DNA from: an uncultured Bacteroides sp.
Lineage (GTDB): Bacteria; Bacteroidota; Bacteroidia; Bacteroidales; Bacteroidaceae
Length of the DNA stretch: 64,000 nt
Assembly (NCBI RefSeq): GCF_963677685.1
Contig: NZ_OY782186.1
Span: 620,001-684,000 of the forward strand
Direction: 5' to 3'
Position numbers and translations under genes: made by a program
The notes under the pieces: model-generated
Told to the model about the DNA's origin: nothing
Databases searched by the model: none
Seen by the model: the letters and a program-made list of their open reading frames with translations, nothing else
Shown: one piece after another, positions 16,779 through 25,450 of the stretch
How the letters are laid out: every line of letters starts with the position of its first letter
Position numbering within the stretch: position 1 is the first letter of the stretch

Positions 16779-17810
16779 ATGAACACACTTATCGGACTTA
16801 TCATTATTGCTATAGGAAGCTTTGGACAAAGTAGTTCATATGTACCTATCAAGAAAGTGAAGCAATGGAGCTGGGAAAGCTTTTGGCTAGTGCAAGGCAT
16901 TTTTGCCTGGTTGGTTTTTCCTCTGTTAGGAGCTCTGCTGGGTATTCCTGTAGGAAGTAGCTTGTTTGAATTATGGGGAGCCGGAGGTGCTTTATCCTCC
17001 ATTATCTATGGTGTGCTATGGGGCATCGGTGGGCTGACCTTCGGACTAAGTATGCGTTATTTGGGAGTAGCTTTAGGGCAGAGCATTGCTCTTGGTACAT
17101 GTGCAGGTTTTGGTACTTTGTTTCCTGCTATATTCAGCGGTAAGGATTTGTTTCATGGCGAAGGTTTACTTTTGCTTATTGGAGTGTGTATCACGTTGGC
17201 AGGCATTGCCGTTATCGGGTATGCCGGAAGTCTTCGCTCTAAGAACATGACGGAGGAAGAGAAGAAAGCTGCGGTGAAAGATTTTGCTTTAACAAAAGGA
17301 TTACTTGTTGCTTTGCTAGCTGGTGTAATGAGTGCTTGTTTTGCTTTGGGGCTTGAGGCCGGAATACCAATAAAGGAGGCTGCAATGGCAAACGGTGTTG
17401 AAGGATTATATGCAGGGCTTCCTGTCATATTCCTTGTGACATTTGGAGGCTTTATCACTAACGCAGCTTACTGTATACAGCAGAATGTGAAGAATAAAAC
17501 AGGTAAAGAATATTTTTCTGTTAAGGGAAATGTACTGACAAATAATATTCTGTTTTGTGCACTTGCAGGAGTACTTTGGTACTCACAGTTCTTCGGACTT
17601 GAAATGGGTAAGAGTTTTCTTGCAGATAGTCCTATTCTACTTGCTTTCTCATGGAGCATCTTAATGTCTCTCAATGTTACATTCAGTAATTTCTGGGGCA
17701 TTATCTTGAAAGAGTGGAAAGGAGCAAACAATTCAACCATCTTAGTGCTTGTGTTGGGATTGGTAGTGTTAGTTTCATCTATTATTGTAGTAGCGATGGC
17801 ACAAGCCTAA
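16779..17810 (+). CDS. rhaT: L-rhamnose-proton symporter RhaT
   Basis: An integral inner-membrane transporter of 343 residues, the usual RhaT length (about 344), with about ten hydrophobic helices. The N-terminus (LIGLIIIAIGSFGQSSSYVP, then KVKQWSWESFWL) and GIGGLTFGLSMRYLGVALGQ are characteristic of the rhamnose transporter branch of the drug/metabolite transporter superfamily. It imports L-rhamnose by proton symport. It lies in the rha operon and is followed by a strong intercistronic hairpin before rhaD. Confidence 0.93.
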   Translation: MNTLIGLIIIAIGSFGQSSSYVPIKKVKQWSWESFWLVQGIFAWLVFPLLGALLGIPVGSSLFELWGAGGALSSIIYGVLWGIGGLTFGLSMRYLGVALGQSIALGTCAGFGTLFPAIFSGKDLFHGEGLLLLIGVCITLAGIAVIGYAGSLRSKNMTEEEKKAAVKDFALTKGLLVALLAGVMSACFALGLEAGIPIKEAAMANGVEGLYAGLPVIFLVTFGGFITNAAYCIQQNVKNKTGKEYFSVKGNVLTNNILFCALAGVLWYSQFFGLEMGKSFLADSPILLAFSWSILMSLNVTFSNFWGIILKEWKGANNSTILVLVLGLVVLVSSIIVVAMAQA

Positions 17811-17833
17811 ATAAAAAATAAAAGTAAATATGT

Positions 17834-17876
17834 TTCCGGTTATGCAAATAAGTTCTCTTATTTTGCATAACCGGAA
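17834..17876 (+). promoter_or_regulatory. Intercistronic hairpin between rhaT and rhaD
   Basis: TTCCGGTTATGCAAATAAG (17834-17852) pairs with the sequence at 17857-17876 over about 19 bp with one bulged base and a 4-base loop. No T-run follows, so it is less likely a terminator than an RNA-stability or processing element that sets rhaD expression relative to the upstream genes. Confidence 0.65.
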
Positions 17877-17896
17877 GTTAAATAAAGAATGAGAAT

Positions 17897-18706
17897 ATGA
17901 AATCAATATTAGAGAGTCGTCCGAAGCTTGCTAAGCAGGTAGCCGATGTGGCTGAGGTGGCTGGTTATCTCTGGCAAAAAGGATGGGCTGAACGTAATGG
18001 CGGGAATATCACTGTGAATGTGACGGAACTTGCTGATGATGAAATAAAAGCTTTACCGGCTATTAGCGAAAAAGTGCAAATAGGGAATATGCTTCCTCAT
18101 CTTAAAGGATGTTACTTCTTTTGTAAGGGAACAAATAAACGTATGCGCGATTTGGCTCGTTGGCCAATGGAAAATGGCTCATTTATACGTATTTGCGATA
18201 ACTGTGCCAGCTATGAAATTATTGCCGATAACCCTGTAAAACCTACATCAGAACTTGCTTCTCATTTATCTATGCACAATTATCTGATTGGCAGTGGCTC
18301 TAATTATAAGGCTGTTGTGCATACACATCCTATTGATTTGGTAGCGATGACTCACAATCCTGCTTTTTTGAAAAAAGATGTGTTAACCAAGCTATTGTGG
18401 AGTATGATTCCTGAAACAAGAGCTTTCTGCCCTAAAGGTTTGGGAATTATCCCTTACGCTTTGCCTAGTTCTTTTGAACTGGCTGATGCGACAGTGAAAC
18501 AGCTTGAAGAATATGATGTTGTGATGTGGGAGAAACACGGTGTTTGTTCCGTATCTGAGAATGTTATGGAAGCATTTGATATGATTGATACGCTTTCAAA
18601 ATCTGCACAAATTTATTTAACAGCTAAGTCTATGGGCTTTGAGCCGGAAGGTCTTTCTGATGTATTGATGGAAGAATTAAAAGTGGCATTTAATTTGCCT
18701 AAATAA
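17897..18706 (+). CDS. rhaD: L-rhamnulose-1-phosphate aldolase
   Basis: Cleaves L-rhamnulose 1-phosphate to dihydroxyacetone phosphate and L-lactaldehyde. This 269-residue zinc-dependent class II aldolase contains the zinc-binding histidines in AVVHTHPIDLVAMTH and the later EKHGVCS, plus the N-terminal phosphate-binding block WAERNGGNITVN. Length is close to the E. coli enzyme (about 274). It is the last gene of the rha operon, with a terminator at 18724. No lactaldehyde reductase or dehydrogenase is adjacent, so lactaldehyde must be handled elsewhere. Confidence 0.95.
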   Translation: MKSILESRPKLAKQVADVAEVAGYLWQKGWAERNGGNITVNVTELADDEIKALPAISEKVQIGNMLPHLKGCYFFCKGTNKRMRDLARWPMENGSFIRICDNCASYEIIADNPVKPTSELASHLSMHNYLIGSGSNYKAVVHTHPIDLVAMTHNPAFLKKDVLTKLLWSMIPETRAFCPKGLGIIPYALPSSFELADATVKQLEEYDVVMWEKHGVCSVSENVMEAFDMIDTLSKSAQIYLTAKSMGFEPEGLSDVLMEELKVAFNLPK

Positions 18707-18722
18707 TAGATTTATTTTTATA

Positions 18723-18768
18723 TGCGGTATGTTAGTGTGAATTAATATACCGCCTTTTTCTTTTTTTA
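18723..18768 (+). terminator. Terminator of the rha operon
   Basis: GCGGTAT (18724-18730) pairs with ATACCGC (18747-18753), followed by C-T5-C-T7. It ends the rhaBATD transcript before the regulator gene. Confidence 0.75.
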
Positions 18769-18851
18769 ATTTATTACCTTAAATCATCATTATGAATTTC
18801 ACAAGATATTTATTGTTAGCTACATCTGTTCTCTTTCTTACTTTTTTTCTT

Positions 18852-18859
18852 TATTTTTG
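18852..18859 (+). promoter_or_regulatory. -7 element of the rhaR gene
   Basis: TATTTTTG, an exact TAnnTTTG match, lies 26 bases before the ATG at 18885. It supports starting the regulator at that ATG rather than at the upstream TTG. Confidence 0.55.
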
Positions 18860-18884
18860 TTGAGTTTACTATTTGGGTGTGTAT

Positions 18885-19835
18885 ATGGCTAAAAGTTTTA
18901 ATGATTTAGGAGTCGAGTTTAAGTATCTCATTGTTAACGACAAGGACCATCAGTTTGGACTTTGGATTAATACTGTAGGCTTCCAGTCAATTCAGCCTAA
19001 TTCTCCTTATCCTTTAAAAGATCATCCTTCCGGTTATTACTTCAATGCACTTAAAGGGCGCATACTCCCCGAATACCAGATAGTCTATATTACTAAAGGA
19101 CGAGGTTTGTTTGCTTCGGATTCCACTCCTGAGAGACAAGTATGTAAGGGACGTTTGATGATTCTTTTTCCTGGTCAATGGCATACATACCATCCTTTAC
19201 AGCAGACAGGTTGGAATGAATATTATATTGGTTTTGAGGGATCTATTATTGATAATCTGATAAGAAATTCTTTTATCACAAAGGATAATCAGATTCTTGA
19301 AGTTGGTTTGAATGAAGAATTAGTATCACTCTTTGTCCGTGCTATTGAAATAGCTGAAGCAGATAAGATTTCTGCCCAGCAGTATCTTTCGGGAATTGTT
19401 CTCCATATTATTGGAATGATTCTTTCTGTGTCTAAGAATAAGATATTTGAGATTGGGGATGTGGATCAGAAAATAGAGCAGGCCAAAATTATCATGAATG
19501 AAAATGTTTTGAAGAATGTAGATCCGGAAGAATTGGCTATGAAGTTAAATATTAGTTATTCCTGGTTTAGAAAAGTATTCAAGGACTATACAGGTTATGC
19601 TCCTGCTAAATATTTTCAAGAATTGAAACTGCGTAAGGCCAAGCAACTGTTAGTAAGCACTTCGCAATCTGTAAAAGAGATATCTTTTATGCTTGATTAT
19701 AAATCAACTGAGCATTTCTTTTCACTGTTTAAAAAACGCACAGGGTTTACTCCTCTTGAATATCGTACTTATGCAAGAGGAGAGGAGGCTGAAAATGCGG
19801 ATGTATCTATTCCTACCGAATCTGTTAATCTTTAG
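18885..19835 (+). CDS. AraC-family regulator of rhamnose use (RhaR-like)
   Basis: A 316-residue activator with an N-terminal cupin-like sugar-binding domain (about 10-170, including GRLMILFPGQWHTYHPLQQT) and a C-terminal AraC double helix-turn-helix (about 195-300). The DNA-binding part includes DPEELAMKLNISYSWFRKVF, and then KEISFMLDYKSTEHFFSLFK with RTGFTPLEYR. I chose the ATG at 18885; an upstream in-frame TTG at 18873 adds only four residues and lies closer to the promoter. Its place right after rhaBATD matches the AraC-type RhaR that activates the rha operon in B. thetaiotaomicron, so L-rhamnose or L-rhamnulose is the likely effector by inference. Confidence 0.85.
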   Translation: MAKSFNDLGVEFKYLIVNDKDHQFGLWINTVGFQSIQPNSPYPLKDHPSGYYFNALKGRILPEYQIVYITKGRGLFASDSTPERQVCKGRLMILFPGQWHTYHPLQQTGWNEYYIGFEGSIIDNLIRNSFITKDNQILEVGLNEELVSLFVRAIEIAEADKISAQQYLSGIVLHIIGMILSVSKNKIFEIGDVDQKIEQAKIIMNENVLKNVDPEELAMKLNISYSWFRKVFKDYTGYAPAKYFQELKLRKAKQLLVSTSQSVKEISFMLDYKSTEHFFSLFKKRTGFTPLEYRTYARGEEAENADVSIPTESVNL

Positions 19836-19968
19836 TACTTTGTTTTACTAAAAATCTATTCTGTTCTTGTATTGTCTTGTTGTGACAAATTATTTAGCTT
19901 TTCTGTCATTCTTCATACTCTTTATTCTTAATAGTTTCTTGATATTTGTGTAATCTATATCTAATGTT

Positions 19969-22077
19969 ATGAAAAAAATATTTTATGCCCTTATGGGTTT
20001 TGCGTTAATTGCATGTAGCACAGGTAAACAATCTTCTATTGACAGAAAAGCACTTGTTGAACGAAATAATCCGCAAGTAACTTCTTTTGATTCTCTTTCA
20101 TCTTTCTCTGTGGGAAACGGAGAATTTGCTTATACGGTTGATGCAACAGGTTTGCAAACTTTTTCCGAAATATATGCTCACGGAGTTCCGTTAGGTACAC
20201 AGAGTCAGTGGGGATGGCATTCCTTTTTAAATCCGAAGCATTTTCGTCATGAAGAAACATTGAAGAATTATGATTTTGGACGGGGGCGTATGGAACCTTA
20301 TTCTGTTCAATTTAATGAAAAGGGGCGTTCACATGATGCAGCCAACTGGTTCCGTGCAAACCCTCATCGATTGCATTTAGGTGTTGTAGGACTCGAACTT
20401 TCTGATAGTATAACGCCACAGGAGTTCACAGATATTCACCAGTCACTTGATTTGTGGAAAGGAGTTATTCATAGCTCCTATAAAATTGCAACTGTTACTT
20501 ATGAAGTGGAAACTACTGTTGATCCTGAAATGGATATGATTGCAGCACGTATTATATCAACCGAACATCCGGGAATCAAGTTACACTTTCCTTATCCTAC
20601 TGGTGGACATACTGATGACGCTTGTTCTTGGAATGAAAATGACAGGCATTCCACTATTCTTGTATCCCAAGATAAGCATTCTGCGGTATTGAAACGTCAA
20701 CTGGATGCTACGGTATACTATGTAACCCTTTCTTGGGAAGGAGAAGCCACATTAAGAGAAAAGGAGAAAAACTACTTTGTTTTGAATCCTCAAAATGATA
20801 CGATTGCGTTTACTTGCAGATTTACACCCGAAGTTCCTTCTAGTTCTAATAGAAGTGTTGCACAAACATTGATAGCCTCTGCTGAATATTGGAATGCTTT
20901 TTGGAAAAATGGAGCTGCTGTTGATTTCTCTCTTTGTACAGATCCACGTGCCAAAGAACTTGAAAGACGTGTGGTGTTAAGTCAATATTTACTAGCCATT
21001 CAGTGTGCGGGAACAACTCCGCCCCAAGAAACGGGATTGACTTATAATTCTTGGTTTGGGAAGTTTCATCTTGAAATGATTTGGTGGCACGAAGCACAAT
21101 TTGCATTATGGAATCGTACCGAGCTATTGGAACGTGCACTCCCGTGGTATGAAAAGGCTGAACCTGTAGCGCGTGAAATAGCTCAACGTCAAGAATTTCA
21201 AGGCGTGCGTTGGATGAAGATGACTGATCCTAGTGGTACTGAGGCACCTTCTAAAGTGGGAAGTTTTCTTATATGGCAGCAGCCTCACTTTATTTATCTA
21301 GCAGAACTCCTCTATCGTTCTAATCCAACTCCTGAGGTTATTAAGAAATATAATCGCCTTGTGCAGGAGACAGCGGAATTTATGTATTCTTTCGCAACCT
21401 ACGATAAGGCTAAAAAACGTTACACCTTGAAAGGGATCATCCCTGCGCAAGAAACACTCCGTGCTGCAGAAACAGTCAACCCTCCTTTTGAACTTTCTTA
21501 TTGGCACTTCGCTATGAAAATAGCCCAAAAATGGCGCGAACGTGCCGGAGAAAAAAGATTGCTGAAATGGGACGAGATGATTGAAAAACTTTCCCCCTTA
21601 GCTTATAATGAAGATGGCTTGTATTTAGCTGCTGAAACAGCATTAGATACTTATAAAGATATTCGCTTTACTTCCGATCACATGGCTGTGCTTGGGGCAT
21701 TAGGTATTTTGCCTATGAATAAGCTGATTCGTAAAGATTATATGAAGAATACGCTTCATTGGATTTGGGATCATTGGAATTGGGACAAAACTTGGGGATG
21801 GGATTATCCGATGACTGCGATGAATGCTGCTCGTCTAGGAGAACCTGAAAAAGCGGTTGGAGCTTTGTTGATGGACAAACGTACAAATACTTATTTGGTC
21901 AATGGACATAATTATCAGGATGAGCGTTTGCGTATTTATTTGCCGGGTAATGGTGGGTTGTTGACGGCTGTAGCCATGATGTGCGCCGGATGGGATGGGT
22001 GTACGGTAAAGAACCCCGGCTTCCCAAAGGATGGTACTTGGAATGTGCGTTGGGAAGGTTTAACCCCTATGCCATAG
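19969..22077 (+). CDS. Lipoprotein, six-hairpin glycosidase-like protein, unassigned family
   Basis: A 702-residue predicted lipoprotein (lipobox LIACS at about 13-17). I cannot place it in a named glycoside hydrolase family. The N-terminal half is beta-rich (SFSVGNGEFAYTVDATGLQTF, etc.), the layout of a beta-sandwich preceding a helical barrel, and the C-terminal half (about 320-700) has the aromatic helical repeats of (alpha/alpha)6 glycosidases: WFGKFHLEMIWWHEAQFALW, FTSDHMAVLGALGILPM and WDHWNWDKTWGWDYPMTAMN. These acidic, Trp-rich blocks are likely active-site lining. It lies between rhaR and the DUF4450 gene and probably acts on a rhamnose-containing oligosaccharide. The substrate and catalytic residues are unknown. 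Confidence 0.7.
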   Translation: MKKIFYALMGFALIACSTGKQSSIDRKALVERNNPQVTSFDSLSSFSVGNGEFAYTVDATGLQTFSEIYAHGVPLGTQSQWGWHSFLNPKHFRHEETLKNYDFGRGRMEPYSVQFNEKGRSHDAANWFRANPHRLHLGVVGLELSDSITPQEFTDIHQSLDLWKGVIHSSYKIATVTYEVETTVDPEMDMIAARIISTEHPGIKLHFPYPTGGHTDDACSWNENDRHSTILVSQDKHSAVLKRQLDATVYYVTLSWEGEATLREKEKNYFVLNPQNDTIAFTCRFTPEVPSSSNRSVAQTLIASAEYWNAFWKNGAAVDFSLCTDPRAKELERRVVLSQYLLAIQCAGTTPPQETGLTYNSWFGKFHLEMIWWHEAQFALWNRTELLERALPWYEKAEPVAREIAQRQEFQGVRWMKMTDPSGTEAPSKVGSFLIWQQPHFIYLAELLYRSNPTPEVIKKYNRLVQETAEFMYSFATYDKAKKRYTLKGIIPAQETLRAAETVNPPFELSYWHFAMKIAQKWRERAGEKRLLKWDEMIEKLSPLAYNEDGLYLAAETALDTYKDIRFTSDHMAVLGALGILPMNKLIRKDYMKNTLHWIWDHWNWDKTWGWDYPMTAMNAARLGEPEKAVGALLMDKRTNTYLVNGHNYQDERLRIYLPGNGGLLTAVAMMCAGWDGCTVKNPGFPKDGTWNVRWEGLTPMP

Positions 22078-22107
22078 CGTTAAATATAACTGTATAGCAC
22101 TGTTGTA

Positions 22108-25100
22108 ATGAATAGACTTTATTTAGTTCCTTTGTTCTATTTTTTCTCTGTTACTATTCTCTTTGCACAGACTTCTGCCAAGAGAATTGGTGATTTTATT
22201 GAATCAACATCTTATAATGAAGGTAGTCGGAAAGTAGCTCGTTCGTTGCAATACCATCCAGATGGAGATGATTTTGTGTGTATTAACGGGACGAACCGTT
22301 ATACTCGGGCACTCTATGCTAACACTTCTCCCTTTCGGCTAGAGACGAGCGATCGTCCCGTGTTTGCTGCTTACATTAAAGGAAAGAGCAAAAATATTTG
22401 TTTTCGTTTATTATTAGGAAAGACTTCTTTTGCTCTTGACTCTGTTGCTTATTGTGAGGCCCGTTATACACCGGGCAGAAGGAGTTACCGTCTCTCAGAT
22501 CCTGCATGGGGAGAGGGGACTCTTCTTATTTCGGCATTGCCCTTACCAGATAGAGAGGGTGCTGTATGGGAAATGAAATCTGTTAAAATGCCTTCCGAGG
22601 CTAAGCTTATTTGTTTCATTTCTGATATAAAGGCCAAAAAGCTAAATCGTAGTGGAGATATGGGTGCTGATCCTCCTGATAGTTTTGAAGCATCCGAGCA
22701 TCCTTTAAAATTGGAACAATATAAACTTTCGTTGGATGGTTATTTGTTATTTGAGAATAATTCTTTAAGAATACCCGAGCAGTCAGAAGGTCGTTTGTTG
22801 TACCTCAAAGCTGAACAAGCACGCGCCCAATTAGCTTCCCGCATTAAAATAAACACGCCTGATCCGTATTTTAATACATTAGGAGGGGCTCTTTCTGTTG
22901 CTGCCAATGCTATTTGGAGTGGTGAAGTTTGGCTTCATGGGGCAGTTGGCTGGCGTATGCCTTTAAGTGGATGGAGAGCGGCTTATACAGGAGATGCATT
23001 AGGTTGGCACGATCGAGCACGTAAACATTTTGATGCTTATGCAGCCAGTCAGGTGACTAATGTGCCGCAAATTATTCCACATCCGGCGCAAGATCCGAAT
23101 ATGAATTTGGCACGATCTATCAAAAAATGGGGTACGCCTCAGTATAGCAATGGCTATATTTGTCGCAATCCTCGTCGGTCTAATCAGATGCATCATTATG
23201 ATATGAATCTTTGCTATATTGACGAACTCTTATGGCATTTCAATTGGACGGGAGATTTAGCTTATGCGCGAAAGATGTGGCCTGTGTTAGTTCGCCATCT
23301 AAATTGGGAAAAGCGAAATTATGATCCTGATGATGATGGGCTGTATGATGCTTATGCTTGTATTTGGGCAAGTGATGCACTCTATTATAATGCAGGTGCG
23401 GTGACTCATTCATCAGCTTATAATTATCGAGCCAACAAGATGGCAGCTGAAATTGCTGAAAAAATAGGAGAAGATCCGTTGCCGTATCGTAGAGAAACTG
23501 AAAAGATTCTGAAAGCAATGAATGATCGTTTGTGGATGTCTAAAAAGGGTCATTGGGCTGAATATCAAGATTTTATGGGATGTAAGAGGTTACATGAAAG
23601 TGCCGCGATATGGACTATTTATCATGCTATTGACAGTGAAGTGGCAGATCCTTTCCAAGCTTATCAGGCTACTCGTTATATTGATACCGAAATTCCTCAT
23701 ATTCCTGTCTCTGCTAAGGGTTTGAAGGATGAGGGGTATGCTACGATCTCTACGACAAATTGGTTGCCTTATTCATGGAGTATAAATAACGTTGCTTTTG
23801 CTGAGGTGATGCATACTACTCTTGCTTATTGGGAAGCAGGACGAAATGAAGAAGCATTTAAATTATTGAAAAGTTCTGTTCTTGATGGGATGTATTTGGG
23901 AGGAAGTCCGGGAAACTTTGGGCAAATAAGCTTTTATGATGCTGCAAGAGGCGAGTGCTATCGGGATTTCGGAGATCCTATTGGAGTTGCTTCTCGAGCT
24001 TTAATACAAGGACTTTATGGCATTCTACCTGATGCTCTTAATGAGAAGTTACTTATTCGTCCGGGATTTCCTGACGATTGGGACCATGCTTCACTTACTA
24101 CTCCGGACATATCGTTTGATTATTATCGAAAGGAGAAAACCGAAACTTATACTATAACTCAACACTTCGCTACTCCGTTGTTGCTTGAACTGCAGTGTCG
24201 TGCCCGAAGGGATAAGATTGTTCGAATCACTGTTAATGAAAAGCCTGTTATTTGGCAACAAGTAAAATCTGCAGTAGGACAACCTGCTATCTTAATAAGG
24301 ACTTCTGCCGATGCCGCATGTGAGATAAAAATAGAGTGGGGAGGTAAGCCTGTTACAACCGTATTCTCTGATATGGGGAAAGTTCTTAAAACCAATGATT
24401 TGCTTCAATTAGAGTTTGGTGGGAATAAAATAGATAAGCTATATGATCCACAAGATATTTTATTAGGAGTGAAAATAAACGATAGATGTATTCAAGGCTT
24501 TATAAAAGCTGAAGCCGGAAGTCATACTCTGTTTGCAAATATTCGTCAGGGTGATTTGTCGTGGTGGCAGCCAATTAATATTATTGTGAAAGCTAACATT
24601 GCTTCTACTACTCTTGCATTTCAGCATGTTATAACAGACTTGTGTACTCCGGTGAATATGGATGGATCTTTTAATGCTTCTGTTACCGATATCTTTCGGA
24701 ACGAATATCTCACTCCTCGACCATCATATACTAGTTTGGAGTTGCCCAAACAAGGTATCGGTGAATGGTGTCATCCCAAACTTATGGCTGATATTGATGA
24801 TTCGGGTTTACGCTCACAAGCATCGGGTGGATTGTTTGTAACTCCACTAGGATTCTCTTTTCGAACTCCTGCTAAAGGTGAAAATATAGCTTTCACTTCT
24901 TTGTGGGATAACTATCCGGATAGTATATGCATTTCGTTGACAGGAAGGGCATCGCATGCTTATCTTCTTATGGCAGGGAGCACAAATCATATGCAATGTC
25001 ACATTGCAAATGGGGTTGTTAGGGCGCATTATACAGATGGAACCAGTGATACACTTTCATTAGTGAATCCTGAAAATTGGTGCCCCATAGAACAAGATTA

Positions 25101-25365
25101 CTTTGTGGATCATGTTGCGTTTAAGTTGAAAGCACCTAGACCGTATCGCTTGCATTTGAAATCCGGTCTGGTAAGTAATCATTTGGGAAAAGATCTCAAT
25201 ATTGAGGGTGTTTATGGACGAACCATAGAAGGTGGGGCGGGCATTCTGCTTGATATGCCTTTAAATTCGGAGAAAGAGTTGAGCTATTTGAGTTTGGAAA
25301 CTCTTTCAAATGATGTTGTGATTGGGCTGATGGCGGTAACTCTGCAAAGAAGAAGTTGCTATTAA
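22108..25365 (+). CDS. DUF4450-type secreted protein, glycosidase-like
   Basis: A 1085-residue secreted protein with signal peptide (about 1-21, ending LFAQ). The N-terminal block YHPDGDDFVCINGTNRYTRA, then FRLETSDRPVFAAY, is characteristic of the DUF4450 family of Bacteroidetes. A central six-hairpin glycosidase-like region (about 250-650) contains AVGWRMPLSGWRAAYTGDAL, HHYDMNLCYIDELLWHFNW and NYDPDDDGLYDAYACIWASD, rich in acidic and aromatic residues. A beta-sandwich and a C-terminal domain of unknown type follow. It begins 30 bases after the preceding lipoprotein gene, so the two are probably cotranscribed and act together on an oligosaccharide from pectin. Activity has not been deduced. 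Confidence 0.75.
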   Translation: MNRLYLVPLFYFFSVTILFAQTSAKRIGDFIESTSYNEGSRKVARSLQYHPDGDDFVCINGTNRYTRALYANTSPFRLETSDRPVFAAYIKGKSKNICFRLLLGKTSFALDSVAYCEARYTPGRRSYRLSDPAWGEGTLLISALPLPDREGAVWEMKSVKMPSEAKLICFISDIKAKKLNRSGDMGADPPDSFEASEHPLKLEQYKLSLDGYLLFENNSLRIPEQSEGRLLYLKAEQARAQLASRIKINTPDPYFNTLGGALSVAANAIWSGEVWLHGAVGWRMPLSGWRAAYTGDALGWHDRARKHFDAYAASQVTNVPQIIPHPAQDPNMNLARSIKKWGTPQYSNGYICRNPRRSNQMHHYDMNLCYIDELLWHFNWTGDLAYARKMWPVLVRHLNWEKRNYDPDDDGLYDAYACIWASDALYYNAGAVTHSSAYNYRANKMAAEIAEKIGEDPLPYRRETEKILKAMNDRLWMSKKGHWAEYQDFMGCKRLHESAAIWTIYHAIDSEVADPFQAYQATRYIDTEIPHIPVSAKGLKDEGYATISTTNWLPYSWSINNVAFAEVMHTTLAYWEAGRNEEAFKLLKSSVLDGMYLGGSPGNFGQISFYDAARGECYRDFGDPIGVASRALIQGLYGILPDALNEKLLIRPGFPDDWDHASLTTPDISFDYYRKEKTETYTITQHFATPLLLELQCRARRDKIVRITVNEKPVIWQQVKSAVGQPAILIRTSADAACEIKIEWGGKPVTTVFSDMGKVLKTNDLLQLEFGGNKIDKLYDPQDILLGVKINDRCIQGFIKAEAGSHTLFANIRQGDLSWWQPINIIVKANIASTTLAFQHVITDLCTPVNMDGSFNASVTDIFRNEYLTPRPSYTSLELPKQGIGEWCHPKLMADIDDSGLRSQASGGLFVTPLGFSFRTPAKGENIAFTSLWDNYPDSICISLTGRASHAYLLMAGSTNHMQCHIANGVVRAHYTDGTSDTLSLVNPENWCPIEQDYFVDHVAFKLKAPRPYRLHLKSGLVSNHLGKDLNIEGVYGRTIEGGAGILLDMPLNSEKELSYLSLETLSNDVVIGLMAVTLQRRSCY

Positions 25366-25381
25366 ATTAGGAATGAACCCC

Positions 25382-25424
25382 AAATAAAGATGAGCCCGGT
25401 AAATTGCCGGGCTCATCTTTATTT
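25382..25424. terminator. Strong bidirectional terminator between convergent units
   Basis: AAATAAAGATGAGCCCGG (25382-25399) pairs perfectly with the sequence at 25407-25424 (18 bp, loop TAAATTG). A-runs and T-runs on both sides let it end both the DUF4450 transcript and the minus-strand dehydrogenase operon. Confidence 0.85.
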
Positions 25425-25450
25425 AAAATATCTATATCGCTTTGTGGTTA

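Noticed and set aside
18792..18863. 23-codon hydrophobic leader peptide before rhaR
   Set aside because: The best rhaR -7 element (18852-18859) lies inside it, so it would not be on the same transcript; low-complexity T-rich sequence gives such ORFs by chance.
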